A stretch of DNA of 64,000 nucleotides from Pontibacter liquoris (GCF_022758235.1 NZ_JALEBG010000002.1:310001-374000); one strand, 5' to 3'. Counted from the first letter of the stretch, positions 1 through 9,114 are shown. Notes: generated by a model not told the origin, from the sequence alone. Numbers and translations: made by a program.

Positions 1-553
1 ACACCAGCAGGCTTCCGAGCGTTGTTCGCAGGCGGCGCAGCGCGATTGTGAGGTGGTTCTCGGCAGTTTTAGAGGTAATGCCAAGCTGCTGCGCAATTTC
101 GGTGGTGCTCAGGTGCTCCCGGCGACTCAGCAGAAATACCTGCCGGCACTTATCCGGCAACCGGGTAATCCCCTGCTCCAGCAGGCTGTAAAGGTCATGT
201 TCACAAAGGGCGGCTTCCGCCTCGTTCGCCACTACAATGCTCCCGGCTGCTTCCGGCAGTTGCTGCCGTGCCTTTCCGGAACGGACGGCCTTGAAAACCT
301 GGTAACGAACAGCCGTGTACAGATACGCCTGCAGCGAATCGATGGCAGCCCCTTCCCGCTTAAACCACAGGCTCACCAGCACCTCCTGCACAACGTCCTC
401 TGCTCCCTGCCTGTCGCGAAGCACATTGTAAGCTGCCAGGTATAGTTTAGACCAGTATTTGTTGTAGATCAGCTCAAACGCAGTGTTATCGCCTGCTTGC
501 AGCAGTTCAAGCAGTTGCTCATCGGGCCATACATCTGTGCGCTTACTCTGCAT
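1..553 (-). CDS. ECF sigma-70 family RNA polymerase sigma factor (partial, 3' end outside window)
   Basis: This is a group IV (ECF) sigma factor that directs RNA polymerase to a small regulon. Reading from the ATG at 553, 184 codons are present before the window edge. Region 2 is visible as DNTAFELIYNKYWSKLYLAA followed by GAEDVVQEVLVSLW. Region 4 is visible as LPDKCRQVFLLSRREHLSTT, followed by an EIAQQLGITSKTAENHL helix-turn-helix. The layout matches the Bacteroidota sigma-70 family that usually sits beside a FecR-type anti-sigma factor and a SusC-like receptor; any such partner would lie before base 1. It is divergent from nothing in the window: the next gene, a fucosidase, is on the same strand upstream. 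An 8-bp inverted repeat at 608-626 lies in its upstream region. Family assignment is sure; the regulon is not known. Confidence 0.93.
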   Translation of the reverse strand, partial: MQSKRTDVWPDEQLLELLQAGDNTAFELIYNKYWSKLYLAAYNVLRDRQGAEDVVQEVLVSLWFKREGAAIDSLQAYLYTAVRYQVFKAVRSGKARQQLPEAAGSIVVANEAEAALCEHDLYSLLEQGITRLPDKCRQVFLLSRREHLSTTEIAQQLGITSKTAENHLTIALRRLRTTLGSLLV

Positions 554-607
554 GCTACTCCTTTATCCTTTCCACCTAACCAAACAGAACCAAAAATTTA
601 TATTTAT

Positions 608-626
608 CTTTATGTAAGACATAAAG
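608..626. promoter_or_regulatory. 8-bp inverted repeat upstream of the sigma factor
   Basis: CTTTATGT and ACATAAAG flank a 3-base spacer, about 55 bases before the sigma factor start. It could be an operator or a small hairpin. Only the symmetry supports it. Confidence 0.3.
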
Positions 627-741
627 CTATACATAGTCTGATCAACTTCAAAGAACCAGTTTAATTCTTTTTTATTTGCTGTGGAAGAATGTATGGCAAC
701 CGGACTAAGCTGGTACTTACCTGGATACAGGAGTTGCGGCG

Positions 742-2094
742 TTAGTTTAAACCACCCTGCCCTTTGTAAAGCTCCAGCGGCTTATCCAGCTCCACGGCCA
801 ACACCGACATATAGGTATCCTGCGCCTGCTCGGGCACGCTGATGTAGACCAGGCCCGGCACCGGGCTCCACGAGATCTTGCCCACGATCTTGTGCGGCAC
901 CGTTTGGGACGTGCCTACCACTCGGATGTTCTTGATGTTGTTCTTCAGTCCTTTTACCATCACCTGCCCCTGTACTTTTCCCGGCAGAAACAGGTACACC
1001 GTAGCAGAGTCTTTGGAGAGCGTGGAAGGGCCATAGAAGTGGCCCTGCGGCAGCCCGGCCAAGGTGCCGAAGATCGCCTCTTCGTGCTTTTTGTTCCATT
1101 TACCCAGCTCCTTCAGCACATGCACCTCCTCGGGCGGGATAGTGCCGTCCTGCTTGGCGCCGATGTCGAGCAGCAGGTTACCGCCGTTACTAATGGCATC
1201 TGCGAAGATGGTGATCACCTCGTAAGGCGTTTTCCAGGCTGTGTCCTGTGGCTGGTACCCCCAGTTATTATTGATGGTCATGCACAACTCCCACCAGTTA
1301 TAATGGGGGCGTGTTACCGGAAAATTCTGTTCGGGCGTATCGTAGTCGCCGTAGCCTGTTAGGCGGCCGTTGATGATGGCGCCGGGCTTGCGGCTAAGGA
1401 TGCTCTGGCGGATGCCGGGGGCGTTCCATTCTGTGGCGCTATGCTCCCAGTCGCCATCAAACCACCACAAATCGGGCTTGTAGGCTTTGTTCACCTCGTT
1501 TATCTGCGCCTGGTTAAAGGCCAGGAACTTCTGCCAGCGCTTAGGGCTGTCGCTGATCTTGTAGCGGGCGCTGTCTTTTAAGAAGCCCGGGTAGTCCGGG
1601 TGGCTCCAGTCGATGAGCGAATAGTAAGCCCCGCGCTTTATCCCCTGCTTGTCCAGGGCCTTGTAAAACGGCGCAAGCAGGTCGCGGCGGGCCGGTGTAT
1701 TTTTCACCACGCTATAGTGCTTTTGTTTGGTGGGCCACAGCGCTACCCCGTCGTGGTGCTTGGTCGTGATCACGGCATAGCGGGCGCCGCTCTCTTTGAT
1801 CAGGGCCGCCCAGGCTTCCGGATCATAGTTGGAAGCCGTGAAGCCTTTGAGCTGCTTCATATAATTGGGGTAGCTGATCTTCCTGTTATGAAAACTCCAG
1901 CTTTCATCGATGCCGTCCACGGCATAGATGCCCCAGTGGATAAAGATGCCCAGTTTGGCGTCGGCAAACCATTGCATTTTATCGCGGATGGAATCCGGGT
2001 TGATCTTTGATTGTGCCCGGGCGGGCATAAAGGCGGCCATACTGAGTGCCAGTGCTGCTAAAATTAATCGGCTGTATCGCTGTATCATGTTCAT
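742..2094 (-). CDS. Alpha-L-fucosidase, GH29
   Basis: A secreted glycoside hydrolase that removes alpha-linked fucose from glycan ends. The start chosen is the ATG at 2094 because it directly precedes a Sec signal peptide (about residues 1-27, ending ARAQ); an in-frame ATG at 2124 would add ten residues. GH29 landmarks are HWGIYAVDG near the start, the TTKHHDG block, and LWWFDGDW, whose first Asp (residue 213 from this start) is in the position of the family nucleophile. The C-terminal quarter looks like the usual beta-sandwich. At about 450 residues it has normal length for the family. It is the last gene of a minus-strand group (GH123, GH27, PNGase-like, GH29) with gaps of 65-110 bases. The set suggests fucosylated host-type glycans, but linkage preference cannot be read from sequence. 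Confidence 0.93.
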   Translation of the reverse strand: MNMIQRYSRLILAALALSMAAFMPARAQSKINPDSIRDKMQWFADAKLGIFIHWGIYAVDGIDESWSFHNRKISYPNYMKQLKGFTASNYDPEAWAALIKESGARYAVITTKHHDGVALWPTKQKHYSVVKNTPARRDLLAPFYKALDKQGIKRGAYYSLIDWSHPDYPGFLKDSARYKISDSPKRWQKFLAFNQAQINEVNKAYKPDLWWFDGDWEHSATEWNAPGIRQSILSRKPGAIINGRLTGYGDYDTPEQNFPVTRPHYNWWELCMTINNNWGYQPQDTAWKTPYEVITIFADAISNGGNLLLDIGAKQDGTIPPEEVHVLKELGKWNKKHEEAIFGTLAGLPQGHFYGPSTLSKDSATVYLFLPGKVQGQVMVKGLKNNIKNIRVVGTSQTVPHKIVGKISWSPVPGLVYISVPEQAQDTYMSVLAVELDKPLELYKGQGGLN

Positions 2095-2196
2095 CGTTGT
2101 TTTATACTTCCAGGCCGGCATCAAACATTTTCCATTAGCCCGCTTTACAAGCTATTTCTGCCCGCGCCTGCTGCTGTTATACTTCGCTTTCCTTTA

Positions 2197-4137
2197 TTAT
2201 TCTTTTAGGCGGATGCGTTTTTTAAATTTCTCCTGTCCGTTCACGAGCACTTTCAGGAAGAAACGGCCTTTCGGAAAACGGCTCAGATCATAGGTAAACA
2301 CCCCTTCTTTTAAATGTGGGTAACGGTGCTCTTCCACCACGGCGTCGCCCGGATCGGCAACCAACTGCACAACCACGTCCTCCGGAAAGTTGGCGTAATA
2401 ATCAAGCGTCGTTTTGTCGTTGGTGCGCGTGGGGTACAAGCTAATAGAGCTTTGCTGCGCAATGGGCGTTACAGGCTGCCCCACCTCAAAATCATAGTAT
2501 AGCGAGGAGCCGAAATCCGATTCGAAATCCTTCAGCATGGCGCCTGCCGTGTTAAGCAAACGCACTTTGCCGCGCCCGCCTTTGGGGTTGGCCCAGAACT
2601 CCAGCCCGTCGCCCGCTGAATCGAGTACCATGAACTGGTACCTGCCGGCGGGCAGGTGCAGCGTATCGCGGTAAAGGGTATTGGTTTTCAGCGAGCCGAG
2701 CGCCCTTTCGTGGTATACTTTGCCGTTGCCGTCGATGAGCGCGAAGCTGTTTTGCGCCGGCTGCTCGTTTGTCAGCAGCGAGATGATGATGTCGCCCCCG
2801 TGCTTTGGAACCGCTTTAAACCGGCTGCTTCTTTTATTATCGGCTGTATAGGCATCGCGTTTGCCATTGGGCTGCAGCAATTCCACTTCAAAGGCATTCA
2901 GGCCGGTTTTCCCGTTGATAATACCCGGCAGGGCAATCACGGCAGAAGCGCCGGGCGCCAGGGTGCCTTTCCAGTTATACTTGCTACGGGCGGCGCCCTT
3001 TACACCGTAACGGATATTTATACTTCTGACAGGCGCCGAGCCCATATTTTTCACCACAATCTCCGGTTGCAGGGCCGCAGGATTCCGGCGGCTGTAAGCA
3101 TCTTCCAGAGAAGGCCTGACAATAGCTTCCAGTGCCACATCGTTTGCAGCCGCAGCTTTTTTATACTGCACCAGGTAAGCCGTGATCACCTCGGTGGCAC
3201 TGGGATTAGAAGAAGGAACATACGGCTGCATGTTAAGGTCGATGGTGTGCTGCCCGCCGGCCCGGACAGGCAGGTTATAAAGGTCGGGCTGCATGAGGTT
3301 TCCAGGGCACCAGTTGGCGCGGTCATACACCCAGGTACCAGCCTGCGGGTACAACGGATTATCGCCGCAGCGCTTCCAAATGTCGCGCTTGTCTATCATT
3401 TTGCCGTCGTACCACAGTTCCCGGTACTTGTTACAAAACTCGCCGCAGCCATCGGGCTCATCCATGCCGTGGCCGGTCTGCACCACGCGCAGCCGGGCAA
3501 AAGCCGCCTGGCTGGCTGCCGCAAATGTAACCGGCTTCAGAGCATTTTCGATGCTGTTGGTGCTGTCGCCGTAGCTGAAGGTGCCGTCGTAGATCTTCCG
3601 GATACTGACAGGCTCCCAGGCCGGGCGGCCTTTCACGATCTCAAAGTCCAGCGTAACGCTCCAGCCGCGATCTTTGTTGGGTTCCCAGCCGGTGTGGTTG
3701 TACTCGATCTCCACACTGTCTCGCAGCAGCATGCTGAAATCCGTGACGTCTACTTCCCAGTCAAACTTCCAGTCTTTGCCAAACGCGCCGCCGTAGGGCG
3801 TCAGCATCCGGCCGATCTCATAGTCCTGCGAAACTCCTTTGGCACCGCCCGTGCGGCGGATGGTAATATGATCTTTATAATCCCAGTCGGCGCAGCGCAT
3901 ACTATCCGGACAGGCAAAACGCACGCGCAGTTTTATACTTCTAATAGCTTCTTTGGCAGATGGGAACTTGCCCCAAGCTTTATAGGTGTTGGTGCCTTTG
4001 GCCGGGTCGGTTACCACGGTTACGCGGTTGTGCGTTACCACGTGCAGCGTGTCGGCGGCGTAGGTGGCTGTAGAAAAAAACGCAAGTATAGCCACCAGGA
4101 AGGAGGCCAGCATGTTTCTGTAAAAGGTACTGTTCAT
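2197..4137 (-). CDS. PNGase F-like peptide-N-glycosidase with type IX sorting domain
   Basis: This probably cleaves the amide bond between Asn and the first GlcNAc of N-glycans, releasing whole N-glycans from glycoproteins. A signal peptide covers residues 1-28. The two PNGase F domains follow (about 40-340). Recognisable blocks are CADWDY (Asp86 aligns with the catalytic Asp60 of PNGase F), YEIGRMLTPYGG, DVTDF, TGHG...GCGEFC (Glu233 aligns with Glu206) and YDRANWCPG. The third acidic residue known from PNGase F (Glu118, in a TETW block) is not obvious here; the local sequence reads NHTGW. The middle (about 350-560) looks like extra beta-sandwich modules. The last 80 residues, with SLYPT...and a final KKRIRLKE, resemble a type A sorting domain of the type IX secretion system, so the product is likely exported or surface-anchored. 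It sits in the fucosidase/galactosidase group. Confidence 0.85.
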   Translation of the reverse strand: MNSTFYRNMLASFLVAILAFFSTATYAADTLHVVTHNRVTVVTDPAKGTNTYKAWGKFPSAKEAIRSIKLRVRFACPDSMRCADWDYKDHITIRRTGGAKGVSQDYEIGRMLTPYGGAFGKDWKFDWEVDVTDFSMLLRDSVEIEYNHTGWEPNKDRGWSVTLDFEIVKGRPAWEPVSIRKIYDGTFSYGDSTNSIENALKPVTFAAASQAAFARLRVVQTGHGMDEPDGCGEFCNKYRELWYDGKMIDKRDIWKRCGDNPLYPQAGTWVYDRANWCPGNLMQPDLYNLPVRAGGQHTIDLNMQPYVPSSNPSATEVITAYLVQYKKAAAANDVALEAIVRPSLEDAYSRRNPAALQPEIVVKNMGSAPVRSINIRYGVKGAARSKYNWKGTLAPGASAVIALPGIINGKTGLNAFEVELLQPNGKRDAYTADNKRSSRFKAVPKHGGDIIISLLTNEQPAQNSFALIDGNGKVYHERALGSLKTNTLYRDTLHLPAGRYQFMVLDSAGDGLEFWANPKGGRGKVRLLNTAGAMLKDFESDFGSSLYYDFEVGQPVTPIAQQSSISLYPTRTNDKTTLDYYANFPEDVVVQLVADPGDAVVEEHRYPHLKEGVFTYDLSRFPKGRFFLKVLVNGQEKFKKRIRLKE

Positions 4138-4202
4138 GATAGGGAAGTATAAAATAATACAGGTGCCTGGCGCACGGGCAAAGCACCTGTCCTAAGCGGT
4201 TG

Positions 4203-5468
4203 TTATTTATATTGGAAAACGTTGTAAGGTTTAGAAGTGCCCACCAGCTTCAGCACGACTACGCCGTGGGCCGGTACATTAAAACCAACTTCTTTTTTTG
4301 TTGAGGTGCCATACGCCTTCTTCTCCCACAGATCGCGCAGGGTGTAGCCTTTCGCCGCATCTAGCCCCACAGAATCCGGGCGGAAGGTGATGGCGGCTGC
4401 TTTAGCGGACCGGTTGAGCAGGGCAACGGCCACCTCTCCGCTCATGGTAGACTGAAGGGGCTTTGCCCATACTTCCAGGTCGCCGTTGTCGTAGAGCCGC
4501 CGGGCCTGGTACACGAGCCGGTCCTGGTTAAGGGCGATCAATTCTTTGTTTGTCAGGATGCCGATGGTTTCGGGTGTCATGCTGCGAAGGTCGTTGCCCA
4601 GCAGCAGCGGGGAACTGAGCATGCACCACATCGAAAAGTGCGTTTTGTCTTCCTCGTAACTCATGCCCCGGCCTACCTGCAGCATGTCCATATCATTTAC
4701 ATGGCCCGGCGAGGCGTATTTCCAGAGGTCCGCGTTCAGGTCCACAATGTGCATCACGGAGGCAAAGGTATTGTCAATATCGCCTGAAACACGCCAGGAG
4801 TCTGCCAGGGGCACCACCCACTGGCCCGGAAACTTCCAGCGGCAAACGTTATAGACCACATCCGGACGGATCTGCCGGATCAGGTTGCCGATAAGCGTAT
4901 ACTGCGTCTGTTCGTCCAGCCCAAGCCAGTCGCCGCCGCACCAGTCTACCTTAATGAAATCGTAGTTCCACTCCTGCAGCAGCCGTCGCATATCCTGCGC
5001 CTCGTGCCCGCGCAGGCCCATGCCCACGCCGACTGTGTCTTTGTCCCAGTAAGAGGCGCAGGTGTTGATGCCGGCGTCAGAGTAGATGCCGGCAAGGAGT
5101 CCTTTTGCATGAATGTAGTCGCTCAGGGCTTTCATGCCACCGGGGAACCGGACCGGATGCGCCAGCAGATTACCCGCCGCGTCGCGCCCGCCAAAAAAGC
5201 CGTCGTCGATGTTGATATACGTATAGCCCGCCGCCTGCATGCCCGACGAAACCATATGATCGGCCTGTGCTTTGATGATGTCCTCGTTGATGTTGACATG
5301 GAAATTGTTCCAGCTCGACCAGCCCATAATGGGCGTTTGCGGGCGGCTACGGGCTGTTTTCCCGGGGCTACTTTCCGGTTGCACTGCGCCCGTGGCCAGT
5401 TTACTCCTCGGACTTTGGCAAAAAGTTAAGCCTATAGCCAATAATAAAATACAGGTTCGGTAAATCAT
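4203..5468 (-). CDS. Alpha-galactosidase / alpha-N-acetylgalactosaminidase, GH27
   Basis: A retaining exoglycosidase that removes terminal alpha-galactose (or alpha-GalNAc). The (beta/alpha)8 domain starts at MGWSSWNNFHVNI (about residue 48). INIDDGF, KVDWCGGDW (Asp175, nucleophile position) and WRVSGDID (Asp230, acid/base position) are intact. A small C-terminal beta-domain completes a normal GH27 length of 421 residues. The N-terminus (LLLAIGLTFCQS) looks like a lipoprotein signal with Cys17 as lipid site, although Phe before the Cys is not ideal. Genes with alpha-Gal or blood-group-related roles (fucosidase, GH109-like) lie in the same region. Substrate choice between Gal and GalNAc cannot be settled here. 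A 7-bp hairpin (5489-5506) lies in its 5' leader. Confidence 0.92.
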   Translation of the reverse strand: MIYRTCILLLAIGLTFCQSPRSKLATGAVQPESSPGKTARSRPQTPIMGWSSWNNFHVNINEDIIKAQADHMVSSGMQAAGYTYINIDDGFFGGRDAAGNLLAHPVRFPGGMKALSDYIHAKGLLAGIYSDAGINTCASYWDKDTVGVGMGLRGHEAQDMRRLLQEWNYDFIKVDWCGGDWLGLDEQTQYTLIGNLIRQIRPDVVYNVCRWKFPGQWVVPLADSWRVSGDIDNTFASVMHIVDLNADLWKYASPGHVNDMDMLQVGRGMSYEEDKTHFSMWCMLSSPLLLGNDLRSMTPETIGILTNKELIALNQDRLVYQARRLYDNGDLEVWAKPLQSTMSGEVAVALLNRSAKAAAITFRPDSVGLDAAKGYTLRDLWEKKAYGTSTKKEVGFNVPAHGVVVLKLVGTSKPYNVFQYK

Positions 5469-5570
5469 GATACGCCGTCTTCTCTTTTAAGCAAGCACCC
5501 TTGCTTATACTTTGGGATAAAAATATTTAAAATAAGGCATCTGCCGGGATGTTGCTCTCCGGGTATTTGC

Positions 5571-7256
5571 TTAGAGCTTGTTCAGGGCAGCTTTCGCTTG
5601 CTGCACCGTTGCTGCCGCACCCTTTTTTTCCAGTACCGGTAATTCAAAAGCGGCCAGTATCCTGTCCAGCTCTCCGAGCTTCTGCTGGTCGCCTTTCTGC
5701 CGGAACTCCTCGCGGAGCAAGCGTATTTTCTCAAAATCCTGAATGCCTTCTTTTAATTTTTCGAAGCGGATAGAGCTCATCGGGCCGGGGTATACCTGGT
5801 AGGTATCGCCTGCGGGCCAGGTCCTGAAGCGGCTGTCCTGCGCAGGATGCTGCACCCAGCTGTTGTAGGCCCAGCGCAGGTAGCCGGTAAACCCTTTGCT
5901 GGCCGCGTACCAGCCCAACCAGGCCTGCTCGGCAGGCGGCGAAAACGTAAATGCGTTGGGTAAGGCATGGGAACAACTGGTATAAAAGGTGCTCGGCTTT
6001 TCCTGGGCCTTGCGCCGCTTCAGCGCTTCGGCATCAAAGGTCCAGTTCACAGCCAGGCTGTAATCAAAAATTTCAGGCTCTATTTCGGGATGATAATCGC
6101 CGGCCATCGTAATTTTCCAGCCCGGGTCCACGCTCTTCAAAAGTTCGATCACCGCCTGCATGTCGGGCATGGGCCGTTCATCCATCGAAATACTCGTTAT
6201 CCCGAACCAGCCTTTCTGCTTCAGGTGGCGGGCAAAGTCTTTGAGCATACTTGCCCAGAAGGCGTTGTATTCGGCTGAGCCGGGTTTGGCCACCAGCACG
6301 GCATCTTTACCTGAACCAGCGTCATAGTAGGGGAACGACAGTTTCCAGGGTATCATCGTGTAGCAGTTGATCCGCTCTTTAATGCCGCAGCGCATCACAA
6401 ACGCCACATACGCATCAAAAAGGCTGTAATCATACGTCCAGGTACCGTCTTTTTGCTTGATCCATTTGATCAGGCCCGGAAAGTCATCATAGGTCTGGTG
6501 GTTCCAGGGTTCGTCTATAATGCTGGTGGTGATACTTTTCTGCCCGGCAGCCGCCAGCATTTCATAGTAGGGTTGCATATACCGGTAATGCTCCGGGCTC
6601 CACAACGGCACCCCATGCACGCGGGCAATAGCCGCCGGATGCTGCCATAAGTCCAGGTCAAAGGCCCACTGGCTGGCTGGCGGCAATACCCGGTTCTGCA
6701 CTGTTAACGCAACCTGCAAGGTATAAGGCTTATCTGCCTGAACCGTAACTACCCCCTTATACTTGCCGGCAGGGGTGTTGGCTGGCACTTGTATACTTAG
6801 CCACACGGGCTGCAGCGTATTTTTCTGCACGGCTATACTTGTAACTGTATCGATGGGATCGGCAACCAAGGAGGAATCGAAATCTGTTGTTTTGCGGTGG
6901 CCGCAACCTTCGCCAAATTCATCGGTGAGCACGTAGCGCACAAAACCGGCCTTGCCATTGTCCGCGCCGATGCGGTTGCCTTTTCCGCTGGTCAGGTCAC
7001 TGATTTTTACGCGGAGCTGCCCGATATCGCGCTTGGTCCAGACAAGGAGCTGCGTCTGCACTTTCTCGCCTTTCCAGGCTGTTGCCTCCCACTTGTTTTG
7101 CTGCGGCACCTGCGGTGCCTGGTCCTGCGAAAACCGGGTATCGCTGCTGGCAAAACTCACCCGCACCAGCGGCTGCACAGGGGTTATCTGCGCATGTGCA
7201 GGCAGGGCGCCCTTCAAAAGAAGCAGGATCAGGACCAGAAAGTACCTCATGGGCAT
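5571..7256 (-). CDS. GH123-like beta-N-acetylgalactosaminidase (DUF4091-type)
   Basis: Likely removes beta-linked GalNAc, as on glycosphingolipid or O-glycan cores. The ATG at 7256 is chosen because it opens a clear Sec signal peptide (MPMRYFLVLILLLL...AHAQ); the frame is open further upstream, but that stretch looks non-coding. An N-terminal beta-sandwich (about 25-190) precedes a TIM-barrel with SISMDERPMPD. The Asp359-Glu360 pair lies where GH123 enzymes carry their acidic pair for substrate-assisted catalysis. A DEP at about 248-250 is a second acidic site. It is the first gene of the GH123-GH27-PNGase-GH29 group. The GH123 assignment rests on fold-level resemblance and the acidic pair, so other hexosaminidase-like activities remain possible. 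Confidence 0.8.
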   Translation of the reverse strand: MPMRYFLVLILLLLKGALPAHAQITPVQPLVRVSFASSDTRFSQDQAPQVPQQNKWEATAWKGEKVQTQLLVWTKRDIGQLRVKISDLTSGKGNRIGADNGKAGFVRYVLTDEFGEGCGHRKTTDFDSSLVADPIDTVTSIAVQKNTLQPVWLSIQVPANTPAGKYKGVVTVQADKPYTLQVALTVQNRVLPPASQWAFDLDLWQHPAAIARVHGVPLWSPEHYRYMQPYYEMLAAAGQKSITTSIIDEPWNHQTYDDFPGLIKWIKQKDGTWTYDYSLFDAYVAFVMRCGIKERINCYTMIPWKLSFPYYDAGSGKDAVLVAKPGSAEYNAFWASMLKDFARHLKQKGWFGITSISMDERPMPDMQAVIELLKSVDPGWKITMAGDYHPEIEPEIFDYSLAVNWTFDAEALKRRKAQEKPSTFYTSCSHALPNAFTFSPPAEQAWLGWYAASKGFTGYLRWAYNSWVQHPAQDSRFRTWPAGDTYQVYPGPMSSIRFEKLKEGIQDFEKIRLLREEFRQKGDQQKLGELDRILAAFELPVLEKKGAAATVQQAKAALNKL

Positions 7257-7601
7257 GGCGTTAAAAGGATGCGTGTACAGCCGCTTTAAAGTATAAACAG
7301 GAGGCAATGGTGCCGTGCAGCATTCCCTCCTGAGAAACAAACCCATGCTTCACACTGCCGTCACAATCCTGCTCACGGGCGGCATTATCCCGGCTTTTGC
7401 CGGAGGCACGCCGCCTGCGTTTCCCGAAGGCTTTGGTTTCTCAATGCTGAAATTTAACCAATGTGTTCGTAAACGCAAATTGTTTTGCTTTAATATTTCG
7501 ATGGCGCAACTCCGATCACCTGCCCTGCAGGCCCTGCAAAGCCGTTTTCCCGATCACGCCCTATTGGTACGTTACCACCTGCCCTGCTGTGGCCAGGGGT
7601 G
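7257..7601. other. Upstream region of the GH123 operon, no gene seen
   Basis: This 345-base stretch should hold the minus-strand promoter of the GH123-GH27-PNGase-GH29 group. No convincing TAnnTTTG box was found on the minus strand. At 7463-7479 it holds GTGTTCGTAAACGCAAA, which resembles half of the LacI-type palindrome found elsewhere in the window, but it is not symmetric. Open frames here lack similarity to anything recognised. Confidence 0.5.
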
Positions 7602-7640
7602 TTTTCCCACTGCCGCAGATCCGCTGCGGCAGTGGGAAAA
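7602..7640 (-). terminator. Perfect 17-bp hairpin terminator after the sialidase gene
   Basis: TTTTCCCACTGCCGCAG (7602-7618) and its exact reverse complement (7624-7640) flank a 5-base loop, 8 bases past the sialidase stop. The T tract on the minus strand is encoded within the arm. It separates the sialidase from the GH123 group. Confidence 0.88.
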
Positions 7641-7648
7641 GCCAGCTG

Positions 7649-8827
7649 TTACTTTTTTACTTTCAGCGCCACCGGCACCACCGTGAACACGATCTGTCGG
7701 TAGCCGTTTTTCTCATACAGGATGCCGATCTTATCTTTTCCGACCTTCACCAGATCGGAGTAGGCGGCGTAGTCTTGCTCATTGTCCGGGCTTTTGGCGA
7801 TGAGGTACTGCCGGGGCCATGTTTTTCCTTCGTCGTAGCTCAGGCGCAGGGTCAGGTTGTCGCGGCGCTGCGGATCGGCGGCGTTGCTAAAAGCAAGTAT
7901 GGCTTTGCCTTTTCCCGTGCCAATGCGGAGCAAACTTCCCTCGTTTACCGGATCGGGCAGCTGGTGGTCGAAATAGGTAGTATCCCAGGTAGCGCCACCG
8001 TCGCTGCTAATGCTCACGATCCGGGCGCGTACATCGCCCTGCTGGTTGCGGGCGTTCAGCATCAGCCGGCCCCCTGTCAGCGGCGCAGCAGTAGCTTCGT
8101 TGCTCCCTGTTTCCGGAACGGTCTCACTTAAGCGGAAAGTCTTGCCGTGATCGTCGGTGTAAAAGCCGTGGGCGGCATAATCCTCGAAATTCTGCTTGGG
8201 CGGGCCCGCCGAGTGGTTGGCAGCAACAAAGATGCGGCCTTTATACTTGCCTTCGCTAAACTGCAGGGCATGGCCGGGGGTATTGGCGTAAGAGCGCCAG
8301 TCTTCCTTAAACGCATAGGCCGGGTTGGCTTTGGGCATGTTCGGGCGGTGCACCTGCGTGGTAATATTCACCGGACTGGACCAGGACTTGCCGTTATCCA
8401 CAGAGGTGACGTACCATACTTCCCGAAGGCCGTTTCCTTTGCGTACTTCGTACTCGTGCGCATTGCCGGTGTTGTAAAATAAAAAGATGCGGCCCTTCGG
8501 ATAAGCCGGGTCAGTCAGGTCTACCACAGGTGCAGCGTTGCCGGCCTGCAGCGTGTCATAGTCTACCACCGTCTGCAGGGGCTGCCAGGTCTTGCCATTG
8601 TCGGTGCTGCGTTTCATCACAATGTTCACGTCGCCAAAGTCGGCTGCGCCGTGCACGCGGCCTTCAGCAAAGGCCAGCAGCTCGCCGTTGGGCAGGCCAA
8701 TTATGCCGGGTATGCGATACGATTTATGTCCCTCCTGCCCGGAAACAAAAACAGGCACGTCCGTTAGCTGGGCCTTGGCGAAGAGGGAAGTGAGGAGAAA
8801 AGAGCAAGCAAAGAGTAAGCGAATCAT
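7649..8827 (-). CDS. Exo-alpha-sialidase, GH33
   Basis: Cleaves terminal sialic acid from glycoconjugates outside the cytoplasm. The ATG at 8827 opens a signal peptide (MIRLLFACSFLLTSLFAKAQ), so the upstream in-frame ATG at 8962 is rejected. The catalytic arginine motif SYRIPG is at residues 36-41. The acidic DFGD stretch (63-66) holds the likely acid/base Asp. Five Asp-box repeats (SxDxGxxW type) are present: STDNGKTW, SVDNGKSW, TDDHGKTF, SSDGGATW, SYDEGKTW. A Glu in GSNEAT and the late ILYEKNGY fit the nucleophile region. At 392 residues it is a minimal catalytic propeller without lectin modules. It ends in a strong terminator and lies beside the sialic-acid catabolic genes. A second sialidase domain is fused to the transporter at 13066-17295. 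Confidence 0.94.
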   Translation of the reverse strand: MIRLLFACSFLLTSLFAKAQLTDVPVFVSGQEGHKSYRIPGIIGLPNGELLAFAEGRVHGAADFGDVNIVMKRSTDNGKTWQPLQTVVDYDTLQAGNAAPVVDLTDPAYPKGRIFLFYNTGNAHEYEVRKGNGLREVWYVTSVDNGKSWSSPVNITTQVHRPNMPKANPAYAFKEDWRSYANTPGHALQFSEGKYKGRIFVAANHSAGPPKQNFEDYAAHGFYTDDHGKTFRLSETVPETGSNEATAAPLTGGRLMLNARNQQGDVRARIVSISSDGGATWDTTYFDHQLPDPVNEGSLLRIGTGKGKAILAFSNAADPQRRDNLTLRLSYDEGKTWPRQYLIAKSPDNEQDYAAYSDLVKVGKDKIGILYEKNGYRQIVFTVVPVALKVKK

Positions 8828-8955
8828 AAGCGTTTTGTAAGAATAGTGAGGTAAGTAATTGTGTTTAAAGTGCGGTGTAATGAGTTGTTGTAAGTTATGT
8901 TCTAGTATAGTTTGTCGCAGCAGCATACGTGTAAGCAGATTCTTTCTCTTCACAT

Positions 8956-9000
8956 TTGTCATCCTGGAAGGATCTTGTGAGAAGGGAAGTGAAACTTTAG
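8956..9000. repeat. Dispersed repeat, TCATCCTG module, copy 1
   Basis: TTGTCATCCTGGAAGGATCT and the following bases match 52095-52140 with one mismatch over the first 27 positions, in the same orientation. The core is a small imperfect hairpin (ATCCT...AGGAT). Confidence 0.8.
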
Positions 9001-9076
9001 CTACCGGCCAAGTATAAGTATGGTTGATTTATACTTCAGCTAAAGCACGCATACTTTTTAGTATAACTAAGCCTGA

Positions 9077-9114
9077 GTTCCCCTCCTTAGACAAGGAGGT
9101 GTAGGGGTGGTTGG
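9077..9114. repeat. Dispersed repeat, CCCCTCCTT hairpin module, copy 1
   Basis: CCCCTCCTTAGACAAGGAGG followed by TGTAGGGGTGGTTGG. A CTCCTT/AAGGAG stem is followed by a G-rich tail that could also pair with the 5' CCCC. It matches 52166-52204 closely and 52000-52024 loosely. Confidence 0.82.

Noticed and set aside
2656..4152. A 498-codon open frame on the plus strand opposite the PNGase-like gene
   Set aside because: It is the antisense shadow of a gene with clear catalytic motifs and signal peptide; the product has no recognisable motif and is a by-product of GC-rich codon use.
7463..7479. GTGTTCGTAAACGCAAA upstream of the GH123 group as a fifth LacI operator
   Set aside because: Thirteen bases match the reverse complement of 38204-38216, but the sequence lacks the palindromic AAACGTTT core.
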